Below are positions 24,527 through 35,933 of a DNA stretch of 64,000 nucleotides, in pieces. Below the pieces are notes generated by a model. It searched no databases and was not told the DNA's origin. It was given only the letters and a program-made list of their open reading frames with translations. Position numbers and translations under genes: made by a program. The first letter of the stretch is position 1; the number at the start of each line of letters is the position of its first letter. Source of the DNA: Apium graveolens (Eukaryota > Streptophyta > Magnoliopsida > Apiales > Apiaceae); the NCBI RefSeq assembly GCF_009905375.1, contig NC_133647.1, positions 138,069,263 through 138,133,262 on the forward strand. The letters run 5' to 3'.

Positions 24527-25956
24527 GGGATTGAGTTTCATTTTGCTCCTAGTTTCTTGATTCGGGTTTGCATGTCGATTCCGTGTTGGTGAAATTTGAA
24601 AAACTTGAAACCCCTTATCGAGTTTCACTTAAAGTATACGAGTTGGTTTGCATGTCGATTCGGGTTTTGTTTTGATTCCTATGAAAATAAAGTATAGGAG
24701 TTGGTTCTTGAAAATCGGTGGTTTTTGGTAGGAAACCCTCGATTCGAGGGCATCACCGGGAACCGCTATCACCGGCGATGAACTCCAGTGAGTCGGTGGT
24801 GAGCTATGATGCTATGACTGAGCTCTACTAATTCAAATATATGATTTAGAATAGTTGCATGTCGATTTTAAGAAGTTTGAAAAAAATTTCAGTTTTGAAA
24901 CTGAGATTAACTCAAATTAATTGATTTAATTCGGTTATGTTAAATCCTTGGTTTATGAATTTAGTTCGATTGATGTTGAAATTTGAATATGATAGGTTGA
25001 ATAAGTTAAGTTGGTGATTTAAGGAAATTATAGTCGAAATTACTTGATCAAGTTGATTTTTGATGTGAATTTTTGCATGTTAGTTTAAATTCTTATAAGA
25101 TTAGTATTTAATTAAGTTGAGTGTATTTAAGAACTTAAGAATCGAAATATCATTTTGTTGGATTGGAGAATTCGGTTGTAGTAATGTAATCTTGATTCGA
25201 TAGGTTAAATTGTTGTTAATCGTATAGAATTGAGACGCTTGATTTGTATTAAGAGTTAAATATTAAAAGTGATTATGAATACTATACTATGATTGATTGT
25301 TGTGGATTGGTTGATATGATAAGGGTAGGCGTAGATACAAATACGTCATGCCCGATTTTTAAAAAGAAAGTATATAGATAGGTATACGGAATATAGTCGA
25401 TATGATTTAATGAGATTTGGTGTCGAATTATGTGAATATGTGATTACTTGCTATATGTAACGTATCGAGTTAATTGATGATATGAAGCGTATAAAGGTGT
25501 TAACCTATTATGTATTACGTGTGATATATATAAGATAAACGAATATCATGATTGGGTTAGACAGTTGGACGTTTTGAGAAACGTCGGGAATCGATAAAGT
25601 TTCTAATTAGGGTTCGTTTTGTATTGTAGATTTGGAAAGCGGAGGCATTCAGGCTAGAAAAGGGAAAGAGATCTTAGGTGGCAGTAACCCGAATTCCATG
25701 AAACAGGAAAGCTTTTTTAGGCAAGGAACTTTGCCTTCTATTATGTATTGATTATAGAGAGGATATTGATATTATGCACTGATATAATAAAGAATCATCG
25801 TATTGTCGTTATTGAACCTTGTAATACACCCTATTAGTAACCCCTTATTTCAAGCACTTATACCCTCTTTTCATATGTTGATGTTTTGCTATCTTTGTGA
25901 ACCTTGACCTAAGTAACGTACTAAACATTTCATATTTCATACTTTGTTAACCTAGA
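24527..25956. other. Unassigned AT-rich sequence, possibly LTR debris of another gypsy element
   Basis: No ORF, terminal repeat or RNA gene is recognisable. Three copies of GCATGTCGATT occur near 24568, 24651 and 24859. A segment near 25640-25665 (GGAGGCATTCAGGC) resembles the AGACGCTCAGGCAAG region of the family-A LTR, hinting that this is an LTR of a further gypsy family cut by Sirevirus E at 25957. Confidence 0.3.
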
Positions 25957-26573
25957 TGTTAGATATATTTGTGATGTCATGTCTGATATGATTTGTGTTT
26001 AGTTTTCAGATCTTACTTAACAGGACAAATAAGGACTTAACTGGAAATTAGTACTTATACTGAAGTTAGGACTTAAGATATCAGAACTTAAGTTGTCAGA
26101 ACTTAAGTTATCGGGAGATATTTATCAGGAGATAATATCAGGACTTAAGGAGATGTTCAGATAAGGAAGGCGGCTGATTGAAAGGAAAGAAGATCAAGAC
26201 AAACATAAGAAGAGATATGCATGGAGAAGAATTCTATGAAGAATAGAATACTTGGAAGAAAAGATAACCAGTTGATATATATTAGGAAGCAGAATTATAT
26301 TCGATATCAATTAGAAGATTATCTTGCAACTGTGTAGTATATAAACACAGACATAGGGTTTACACAATATGTGTTATCTTAATCGAGATTATTATTCATT
26401 GTAACCCTAGCAGCTCTCGTGATAATTGGTTCATCACTGAGAGAGAACAGTTCTTTGTAACAGAGTTTATCGTGTTGAATAAAATATGTGTTCTGTTACT
26501 TGAGTTCTTATATTCGATTTGATTGTAGTAAAAACTGTATTTAACCCCCTTCTACAGTATGTATGACCTAACA
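25957..26573 (+). repeat. 5' LTR of Sirevirus E (617 bp)
   Basis: Starts TGTTAGATATATTTGTG and ends ...ACCTAACA, with the PBS two bases beyond. The start resembles that of the F LTR (TGTTAGAAATATGTG). From 26030 to 26160 it holds many copies of ACTTAAG and ATCAGAACTT-like strings in both orientations. The TATA box is at 26338. The partner LTR is outside the window. Confidence 0.85.
26338..26345 (+). promoter_or_regulatory. TATA box of the E LTR, inside an inverted repeat
   Basis: TATATAAA at 26338-26345. The core lies between the arms CTGTGT and ACACAG (arms about 26330-26335 and 26345-26350) with a 9-base gap. Element F has the same layout with unrelated arm sequence. Confidence 0.75.
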
Positions 26574-26575
26574 AG

Positions 26576-26587
26576 TGGTATCAGAGC
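26576..26587 (+). promoter_or_regulatory. Primer-binding site of Sirevirus E
   Basis: TGGTATCAGAGC, matching the initiator tRNA-Met 3' end, two bases after the LTR end. Confidence 0.92.
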
Positions 26588-26627
26588 AATCTGTTAACAT
26601 GCATACAGTAAAGATCCAAAAACAATC

Positions 26628-28715
26628 ATGTCTGAAGAAGCACAAACTCTAACCAAGCCCACCAAAACTGAAGAAACTCCAAAGACTCAAATCCATAATC
26701 GATATGAGACTATTAGGGTTCCCATACTGAAACTTTCTGAGTATCCCATATGGAAGGTGAGGATGTCTATGTTTGTGGAAGCTACAGATCCAGAATACCT
26801 TGACAGAATTAATGAAGGACCACATAAGCCAACCAAGCTCTCTATTGTAGTTGCAGATCAGCCAGCACAGACTGTACCAAAGGAGAAAAGTGAATATACA
26901 ACTGAAGATATCTCATCTATTGCAAAGGATGCAAAGGTAAGACATTTACTGCACAGTGCCATTGATAATGTCATGTGAAACAGGGTAATTAACTATAAGA
27001 CTGTAAAGGAGATATGGGATGCCTTGGGGACAAGATTCCAGGGAACTGATTCAATTAAGAAGAATAGGAGGACTATACTCACTCAAGAGTATGAGCACTT
27101 TGACTCAAAACCTGATGAGTCATTAACTGGTTTATATGATAGATTTGTCAAACTCTTGAATGATCTGTCACTGGTGGATAAGGAATATGATCTTGAAGAT
27201 ACTAATCTCAAATTCCTTTTAGCTCTTCCTGAAAGTTGGGATTTGAAGGCCACAACTATAAGAGACAACTATGCTCTTGATGAAACTACTCTTGATGAAA
27301 TTTATGGTATGCTCAAGACTCTTGAACTTGAGATGGATCAAAGAAGCAAGAGGCATGGGAGAAAGTCAAGGACAGTTGCTCTTAAGGCTGAGGATGAATC
27401 CCCTAAAGTGGCTGTCTCAAAGAAAGGCAAAGGAAAGGCTCTCATCACAAAGTCTGATACTGAGTCATCAAGTTCTGATAGTGATGAGGATTCAGAAACT
27501 GAAAGTCTATCTGAGATGGACCCTGATGAAGAGATGATAAAGTTGTGTGCTCTTATGGTGAAAGAAATCACAAAGATTGCATATAGGAAATTCAGAAGGG
27601 GAAAGAAGTTTTCTAGGAAAGGTGCAAGTTCTAAACAGAAAGGTTTCAGAAAATCTGAAGGCAAAGGAGGAAAGTCTGACAGAGGAGATTACTCAAATGT
27701 GAAATGCTACAACTGTGGTGAGAAAGGCCACATATCTCCTGATTGCAAGAAAGGAAAAAGTGACAAAGGCAAGGCTCTTGTCACAAAGAAGAAAAGATGG
27801 ACAGACACTTCAGATTCTGAAAGTGAGGTGAACTATGCTTTTCATACTGATGATATTACTGAGTTGAGAAGATATCTTAAAACCATATTCACTAGTTATA
27901 GAGACCAAACGTTAACAAGTGAAAGATTAACTTCTGAAAATCTTGCTTATAAAAAGAGGAATGATTATTTAGAAAAAGAGTTAGTTGTGTTCCATCAAAC
28001 TCAGAAAGATAGAGATGATGCTTTCTATGTTAGAGATGAAGTGCTTAAAATGAATGAATCTCTAAAAACTGAGTTAGAAAAGGAAAGAGAAATTATCAGG
28101 ACTTGGACTAACTCTGGAAGAACAACTCAGAATTTGTAAAGTAGTGGAAACTGGAAAGAGGGCTTAGGTTATGGAGATGATAAGAATAATAAAGGAACTA
28201 TAGAAATTGAGCCTATAGTTGTTAAACAAAAGCCAAAGGTAAATCCTGTTAAGTTTGTACTTGTAAAGTCTGATATTGATAAATCAGAAGTTTAAGAGAT
28301 ATTAACTTCTGAAAAACCAAAACAGGATAAGCCAACTGAAGTTAACATAGGCTTAATGACAAAGAAGCAGCTTAAGCATAAGCTGAAAGATGTTAAGAAT
28401 GTAAACAAGGTAAAGCCACCCAGGAAAAATAGGAAGGGAAATGTAGGTGTGAATAAAAGCAATGATTATAAGCCTGTTACTAATGATCCTAGAAAGAAAT
28501 GTTATAACTGTGGAAATTCTAACCATCTGGCTTCTTTTTACAGGAAGAATAAGAACATAAACTCCTTACCTTCAAAATCAGGAGTTAAGAGTCAGTCTGT
28601 TAGATATAGGCCACAAAATCCTTGTTTTCATTGTGGTAGTTTATGGCATTCCATTTATACTTATAAGGAATATCATAGTTTGTACTATGATTATTATCAA
28701 ATAAAACCTTCTTGA
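26628..28715 (+). pseudogene. Sirevirus E gag
   Basis: ATG at 26628 (MSEEAQTL). One frame carries a copia Gag (UBN2-type) region to about residue 230, an acidic Ser/Asp-rich stretch (27450-27540), a CCHC zinc knuckle (CYNCGEKGHISPDC, about 27706), a long coiled coil (27840-28110) and a second, imperfect knuckle region (CYNCGNSNHLASF, about 28500; CFHCGSLWH, about 28624). Stops interrupt it at about 26976, 28137, 28293 and 28713. The extended Gag with coiled coil is a Sirevirus trait; Gag of this lineage has been reported to bind plant LC8 dynein light chain proteins. The frame continues into pol across further in-frame stops. Confidence 0.85.
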
Positions 28716-31700
28716 AAGAAAGTTAGCATTGTTCCTTCTAGTGTAAGTTCTGATGCAAAGTCTGATACTGTAAATGCTGATAAGAAAAATATTAACATAA
28801 ACTCTGATGTTAAAACCGCTGCAAATGTTAACAAACTTAATAAGGCCAAAGGATCCAAGCAAGTCTGGTTCCTTAAAACTAATCATTAGTGGTCTTTGTG
28901 ATTGCAGGGCAACAGGAAAAACATCCTAGTTCTGGACAGTGGATGTTCAGGACATATGACTGGAAATAAAGCCCTGCTATTAGACTTTGTGGAGAAAGCT
29001 GGCCCAGGTGTTTCTTATGGAGATGGTAACATGGGAAAAACTCTGGGATATGGAAATATCTATCTTGGGAATGTCATCATTGAAAAATCAGCTCTAGTCT
29101 CAGGACTTAAACACAATTTGTTGAGTGTTAGTCAAAGCTGTGACAGAGGTTATCATGTGGATTTCTTTGAAGAACACTGTGAAGTTGTAAGCAAATCTAC
29201 ATGCAAAGTTGTTCTAAAGGGATACAGGCATGGTAACATTTATGAAGCCAAGCTTTCAACAAGTTATGATGGTTCTGCAATCTGTCTGTTAAGTAGAGCA
29301 TCAATTAAAGAAAGCTGGGATTGGCACAAGAAACTCTCTCATTTAATTTTCAGCAATATAAATGAACTAGTCAAGAAAGATCTTGTGAGAGGACTACCAA
29401 AATCAGTATTTGCTCCTAATCGTCTTTGTGATTCATGTCAAAAGGCAAAACAAAGAAAATCTTCATTCAAGAGCAAGACTGAATCTTCAATTCTTGAGCC
29501 TTATCACCTTCTACATGTTGATCTATTTGGTCCAGTGAATGTCATGTCTATTGCAAAGAAGAAATATGCTATGGTCATAGTGGATGAGTTCACCAGATAC
29601 ACATGGGTGTATTTCTTGCACACAAAAAGTGAAACTGCATCTATCTTGATTGATCATGTCAAACAACTGGATAAATTGGTTAAAGACTCTGTGAAAATCA
29701 TAAGAAGTGATAATGACACTGAGTTCAAGAATTTGATTATGGAAGAGTTCTGCAAAGACCAAGGAATCAAGCAGGAATTCTCTGGTCCTGGAACTCCACA
29801 GCAAAATGGAGTTGTTGAAAAAAAGAATAAAACTCTTATTGAAGTTGCACGAACTATGCTTGATGAAGCAAAGTTACCAACCTACTTTTGTGCTGAAGCT
29901 GTGCAGACTGCTTATTTTACACATAATGCAACAGTCATAAACAAGCATGGAAAACACCATATGAGATGGTGAAGAAAAAGAAGCCAAATCTGAAATACTT
30001 TCATGTATTTGGATGTAAGTGTTTTGTTCTTAAGACTCATCCTGAATAGCTGTCAAAATTTGATCTAAAAGCTGATGAAGGAATTTTTGTTGGATAACCA
30101 CTTTCCACAAAAGCCTCCAGAGTCTACAATTTAAGAACAAGGGTTGTCATGGAATCTATCAATGTCTCTTTTGATGATAAGAAGATTACAGGACTTGAAG
30201 ATTTCAATGATCATGATCAGCTGAGATTTGAGAATGAAGTTTTAAATTCTAACTCTTTAAATCCTGACAGTCTAAATCCTGACGGTCTAAATCCTGATAC
30301 TACAAACTCTGATGGGTTAAACTCTGATGTTATTGAAACTGTGGTGACTATGCCAAAGGAAAATGAACCTGTGTAGGGGGAGCATATTGAAGATGTAACC
30401 ACATCTCAAGAAGCATCAGAACCTAGAACAGGCTCTTCAAGTTCTGATTCATCAAGTTCTGATGGGCCAAGTTCTGATAATTCTGGAAAATCAAATTCTG
30501 AAGGATCCAACTCAGAGAGCATAATTTCAGGGGGAGCATCAGAAAATGTTGATGGAGACAACATGGATCATGGGGGAGCATCCAGTTCTAGAGATATCCT
30601 TCCATCTGCAAGGAAGTGGACTAAAGCACATACACCTGACTTGATTATTGGAGATCCTGAAGCAGGTATTAGAACTAGAACAGCAACAGCAAATGGATGT
30701 CTCTATCATTCTTTTCTTTCTCAAATTGAACCAAAGAAAGTGGAAAAAGCTCTTCAAGATGCTGATTGGGTGCAAACAATGCAGGAAGAGTTAAATGAAT
30801 TTGAAAGAAATAAAGTCTAGACCCTAGTGCCAAGACCAAAGAACAGATTTGTTGTTGGTACAAAATGGGTGTTCAGAAACAAAACTGACAGTGATGTCAT
30901 AATTACAAGGAATAAAGCAAGGCTGGTTGCAAAAGGATACTCTCAACAGGAGGGAATTGATTATGATGAAACATTTGCACCAATTGCTAGATTGGAAGCC
31001 ATAAGGATAGGCGAGTACTACACGAGCTCGTAAGTAAAAGTACGGAACGAGCTTTGTTCCAGTAACAGTTACATTTCTCGTTCCATTTGTGCTTATACTG
31101 CTCACAAAAAGTTTACAGTATTTCAAATGGATGTAAAAAGTGTTTTTCTTAATGGAGAATTAGAAGAAGAAGTATATGTTGAACAACCTCCAGGTTTTGT
31201 AGATTCAAAATTTCCTCATCATGTCTACAGACTTGATAAAGCACTTTATGGCCTTAAGCAACCTCCAAGAGCATGGTATGAGACATTAGCTCAGTTTTTT
31301 CTGAAAAGTGGATTTAACAGAGGGACTATTGAAAAAACATTGTTTTATCTCAACCATGGAAAGGACTTACTTTTGGTGCAGATATATGTTGATGATATCA
31401 TTTTTGGTTCTACAAATGACAGACTTTGTAAAAGGTTTGCCAAGCTAATGCAGTCAAGATATCAAATGAGTATGATGGGAGAACTTAGCTATTTTCTGTG
31501 CCTTCAAGTCAAGCAGAATGAAGAAGGAACTTTTATCTGTCAATCTAAGTACACCCGAAATTTGTTGAAGAAATTTGGAATGCAAGACTGTTCAAGTGTA
31601 TCCACTCCTATGACCACTGTAACAAAATTGGATAAGGATAATGGTACATCAGTAGATATTACTGATTACAGAGGTATGATTGGCTCACTACTCTATCTAA

Positions 31701-32341
31701 CTGCAAGTAGACCTGATATCATGTATGCTACCTGTCTTTGTGCAAGATTTTAATCAGATCCAAAAGAACCTCACTTAACAGCTGTGAAAAGAATTTTCAA
31801 GTACCTTAAGGGTACAGCTGATCAGGGATGGTGGTATCCTAGAGAATCAGACTTTAAGATAATAGGTTACTCAGATGCAGATTTTGCAGGATGCAAAATT
31901 GAGAGGAAAAGCACAAGTGGAAGCTGCCAATTTCTTGGAGGCAGATTGGTTTCTTGGTTTAGCAAGAAACAAAAGTCAATTTCCACATCAACTGTAGAAG
32001 CAGAGTACATTGTTGCAGGAAGCTGTTGTGCAAAGATTCTTTGGATGAAGAATCAGTTACTGGATTATGGGTTAACATATTCTAAAATCCCTATTTACTG
32101 TGATAATCAAAGTGATATTGCTATGACAGGTAATCCAGTTCAACACTCAATGACAAAGCACATCAGCATTAGGTACCACTTCGTAAGGGAGCCTGTGATG
32201 GAAGGTACAGTCGAATTGCATTTTGTTCCAACAGATCAACAACTAGCAGATATCTTCACAAAACCACTGTGTGAAGCTACTTTTACAAGATTGGTAAATG
32301 AACTTGGAATGGTTTCAGGTTCTTTCTCTAAGTCTGCCTAG
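28716..32341 (+). pseudogene. Sirevirus E pol (protease, integrase, RT, RNase H)
   Basis: Protease active site DSGCSGHMTG at about 28935, where Arg usually precedes His. Integrase finger WHKKLSH...CDSCQKAK (29320-29450), core HVDLFGP, RSDNDTEF and the Glu in NGVVEKKN (about 29815). A frameshift near 29955 moves the frame. The integrase-RT linker is Ser/Asn/Asp-rich (30240-30540). RT begins about 30700, is broken by a 75-bp insertion at 31010-31084, and has an intact YVDD at about 31387. RNase H carries GYSDADFAG and ADIFTKP, ending at 32341. In-frame stops occur at about 30049, 30375, 30818 and 31751. Domain order identifies Ty1/copia. Confidence 0.88.
31010..31084. other. 75-bp foldback insertion in the RT of element E
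   Basis: Between codons for EAIRI and the AYTAHKK segment there are 75 bases with no counterpart in element F. They contain GGAACGAG and its exact complement CTCGTTCC about 15 bases apart, and GGAAC/GTTCC inside that. The length is a multiple of three, so the frame resumes, but a TAA lies within. Exact ends are uncertain by a few bases. Confidence 0.65.
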
Positions 32342-33715
32342 TTTATGTTCTGATACATTAGACCTCATGATCAGTATTTACAGATATTACTGTCTTTATG
32401 TAGTCTGTGCTAGATGCTGACCTAGTAGTCTTTAATATACTAATAATCCCATGTTTGAAGTAATTGTTTATGTGGAAATCTTTTAACACAAGAAAATTCT
32501 GATATTGAGCTTGGTTAAAGTTTACTTTGTGTATCTTATTACTAAGTCAAAAACTAGAATAGTGCTTCTTATCTGTTAAGTTCTGATGTTAGTAAATCTG
32601 ATGGATGTACTAAGTGCTGATAAGCCTCACTTATCAAAAGAAAAAGAAAAGAAAATAAATAAATATCAGGTACTCATTTGAGATCTAGAGAAAAATATAT
32701 GTGGAAGGGAAGACCCAAGTGCATTGCTGGTATTAAGTAATATGCATTAGAAAAGAAAAATAAAATTTTCTTGGTGACTTTTCACATTCTCTGATTACTG
32801 GAGAAATACTCTGATAACAGCATAAATTCTGATAAGCAGTCGTGACTCACTTACACTGAGAAGCCACTGTAAAAAGGAATTTCAAAAGATGCATAAAATG
32901 AGCACAAAACAATTGAGGTGGACTCATGCATGAACTCATTCTATAGTAGACTTCAGAATAATGACAGATTTTGAGCAAAGTTCTTAGTTATGCCTTATTT
33001 CTAAGATGTACTGAAGTGAATCAGACTTTACTCTTTGTCTGATATTTATCTTATTTCACACACATACACTCCATATGAATGATGAAAATTACTGTGGTGA
33101 TAAATGTTGTTTCAGATGAACAGTTTAAGTGTCAGTTGCATAAATTCCGAGGACAAGTTCTGATAGAAGTTCTGATGATTAAGTTCTGATGAAACCATAT
33201 CAGTATTTGTGTGAAGAATTAGAGAAATAAACATTCACTTTTCGAGTAAAGGAGCCATATTCTGATGACTTTTAAAGTCTGATAATAATCAAGTTCCGAT
33301 GCTGACGTGGCAGTATTTATTTACTTGATTTATTTTTAAGTCAATACTTGAACGGTTATATTTTCCAGAATATTGGATTATGTGAGATAAAGCTGTAATA
33401 ATCATTTGTTTAGTGGGAAGAGTTTTTTTTTAAAAAAAACTGAACGTGCAATATAATCATTACTTATTTACCGTGCCCATTAACTTTTGCCTTAACTGCT
33501 GCATGGCTGACAGGTGTAAACGTCTGTTCCACTTCTCAATAACTGCTGTCACGTGTGTTGTCTAAGTAAAAGAGATAAAAGATTTTCAAATCTTTTATTC
33601 ACATAATACTATTCACTCTCTCTCTTTTTCTTATGCTCTCACATATTCTAACGGTTTTCTATACAGACATTTTATCAAACACCTTTCATGCAAACTAATT
33701 TCTCACTTATTTCTG
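32342..33715 (+). other. Spacer between pol and third ORF in element E
   Basis: Non-coding by inspection. It holds repeated AAGTTCTGAT and related TCTGAT strings (clusters 32575-32630, 32800-32845 and 33150-33305) and a perfect A/T inverted repeat at 33421-33441 (AGTTTTTTTT, one base, complement). Confidence 0.7.
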
Positions 33716-34761
33716 ATGGCGCCCTAGGATTTAATTGTTGATGGAGCCAAGTTTGTACCAAATAACTATGCTGCAATCCTGAACAAGGCTGAAGCTCCAC
33801 CAGATATGCACTTTATGCAAGATTTATTAGCCAATAGTGAGGTTGGGTATGCTTTGACCCAACCTCAAACTATTTCAAGCAAACAAGTGCTGACATTTTG
33901 GCGAACTGGCCTTTTTGATAATGGTGGTGCTACTGGTACTCCAAGCATTGTTTTTACATCAGGAGATGTTGAGCATGTGGTTACTCCAGGAGCAGTTCGT
34001 AAAGCTCTCCACTTACCTGAAGGCTGTACATTCTCAACAGTGGAGGATCCTATTTTACAACAACTTATGGCCAGTCTGGGCTACGAGAAAAGTTTGGGAA
34101 AGCTGGGTCAACTAAAAAGATCAAATATCCAAAAGGAATGGAGCTTTTTCTTTGATTGTATCACTAAGGCATTCGCCAATAAATGCTCCAACTTTGATGC
34201 TATTCCCATCATGAGTCAGCAAATCGGGTATGCCCTTATTCATCAAACTCATTTTGATTTTGCAAGTTCCATGCTAGGTTTCATAGGGGATAGGATGACA
34301 GAGGATAGGAATGTAGTATACTTTTCTAGATTCTGTCAGCTTATATATACTTTTTGTTGTGCTGATGACCCCAACTAGACAGTGATTTAATTCCACCCTT
34401 TAAGCTTGCAAAAAGGGCTTTTAATGATTTGTTAAATACTGACAATAAGAAACAAGTGCAGAGACCCTTACAGATTCCTCAGTCTGTAAAACAGATCTTG
34501 GGAAATGCTGATCCACAAGCATATACATCTGTCTATCCTGATGTCCAACCCACCAACTCATCAAAAACAACCCAATCTTCATCCGCACCTACCACATCTA
34601 CACATACACCTCAAACTTCTCAACCTCAACCAACTCAACCCTCCATCAGGACATATTACAAACCAACACAGTCATCTCAACCTCAACCTTCAGCACATCC
34701 AGTGAAACCTTCATCTTCAAAACCCAAGAGGACTGAGATAGTACCTCAGTCTCAACAGAAG
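33716..34761 (+). pseudogene. Sirevirus E third (env-like) ORF, 5' part, cut by element F
   Basis: ATG at 33716 (MAP) followed by a TAG at the fourth codon, then open coding to about 34375. A one-base loss there shifts the frame, and coding resumes to 34761, where the F LTR begins. The first 200 residues look globular; the rest is rich in Pro, Gln, Ser and Thr. Position behind pol matches the envelope-like ORF of Sireviruses, but I see no signal peptide or membrane span, so a true envelope role is not supported. The product resembles that of F in layout. Confidence 0.7.
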
Positions 34762-35873
34762 TTTTAGGAATATGTGTATTAGTTTGATGATAAGTTAAAC
34801 AAAACACTTAAGTAGAAATCTAGTGTTTGTAGCCTTAACGGATAAGACCATCTTGGCTATCCGTTGATGGAGTAGCTTTACTTAGAAATAAGTTTAGTAT
34901 TGTAGCACATTTCAGTCTCTGCATTTAAGTCATATTTCTTAGAAGTTGTGGGAAATTATAAGTCATGTTGACTACTAGTGGATATGCAAATAGGAGGGCT
35001 AATTGTAAATATTTCATGCCTTGTAATTTTGTATAAATGAAGTATTATCACTGATAGATTAAAGGCCTTCAACGGATGAGAAACAAGTTTCAACGGATGT
35101 CTCTAAACCTTCAACGGATAACATCCATCAACGGATGAGTGCATCAACGGATAAAGCTTCAACTGTTAAAGCATCAATGGATGTTAATAAAGCATCAACA
35201 GATGTCACTAAAGCATTAACGGATAAAGCCATCAACGGATGAAAGCTTCAATGGATGCTTAGTTCCATAACAGTTGATAGTGACAATTCATAAGCTGACA
35301 GAGGCACATGGGTTGACAGAGTCAATTGGAATATGGTAGCCTCTTGGAGGAATCAAGAAAAAGCAGCATTTCCATTCTAGTGCAAACAAGGAAGTATTCA
35401 AAGATTCACAGATTATCTTAGATTGTATTGGATAGAGAAATGAAGAAGAAACATGTGAAGAACTATTTTATAATTGTATTTTATCTTTGTCTTCACTTGT
35501 AAACTTGGTGATATATAAACCAAGTAGCAGCTAGTAATTAGATGTGAATTTTCCAGAGCTGTTTAGAAAAACTTAGAGAGAAAATCATCTAGTTTGTACT
35601 AGGAAGCAGCTGTGATCAATTCTTTGTATCACAGATTTTCTGAAATACACATCTCTGGTGGAACAACAAATCCACCAGAAAAGTTTTTAAAGCCTTTGTG
35701 TTCTTTACATTTGTGTCTTGAATATACATCTGTCTGCACCTGCTCAAAGTAATTCACACACAATTGTTCATCATACACTTAGCTTTTGAAACTGCTCAAA
35801 ACTTGAAAAAGTTTTGAGATTTACATTCAACCCCCCTTCTGTAAATCTCATTGTTAGTTCCTTGGGAATAACA
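34762..35873 (+). repeat. 5' LTR of Sirevirus F (1112 bp)
   Basis: Begins TTTTAGGAATATGTG (the 3' copy has TGTTAGAAATATGTG, so the terminal TG is mutated here) and ends ...GGGAATAACA two bases before the PBS. From 34835 to 35270 it carries about a dozen copies or one-mismatch variants of TCAACGGAT, with one inverted copy. The 3' copy has the same cluster at 59870-60295. The TATA box is at 35512. Confidence 0.9.
35512..35519 (+). promoter_or_regulatory. TATA box of the F LTR, inside an inverted repeat
   Basis: TATATAAA lies between perfect 7-base arms ACTTGGT (35503-35509) and ACCAAGT (35519-35525) with a 9-base gap. Layout is the same as in E, but the arms are unrelated in sequence. Confidence 0.75.
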
Positions 35874-35875
35874 AT

Positions 35876-35887
35876 TGGTATCAGAGC
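35876..35887 (+). promoter_or_regulatory. Primer-binding site of Sirevirus F
   Basis: TGGTATCAGAGC (initiator tRNA-Met type), two bases past the 5' LTR. Confidence 0.92.
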
Positions 35888-35933
35888 AAGCTCTTGACAT
35901 ACAAAGAGTTTAAAGATCAATTCTACTAACATC

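Larger units (their letters stand above)
25957..34761 (+). mobile_element. Ty1/copia Sirevirus-type element E (3' part displaced by element F)
   Basis: Plus-strand copia element: 5' LTR, PBS, long Gag with zinc knuckles and coiled coil, protease, integrase, RT, RNase H (the copia order), a 1.4-kb spacer, then a third ORF as in Sireviruses. Element F interrupts the third ORF at 34762, and the remainder of E with its 3' LTR should lie beyond F, outside the window. Multiple stops, a frameshift in integrase, one in the third ORF and a 75-bp RT insertion make this copy inactive. Confidence 0.88.

Noticed and set aside
24527..25956. Possible host gene fragment or intron
   Set aside because: No ORF or coherent splice structure; faint resemblance to LTR sequence is a better guess.
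26576..26587. TGGTATCAGAGC strings as tRNA gene remnants
   Set aside because: Only 12 bases match, immediately after LTR ends: these are primer-binding sites.
35060..35270. TCAACGGAT cluster as a CRISPR array
   Set aside because: Units are too short and irregularly spaced, occur in both orientations and lie in a retrotransposon LTR.
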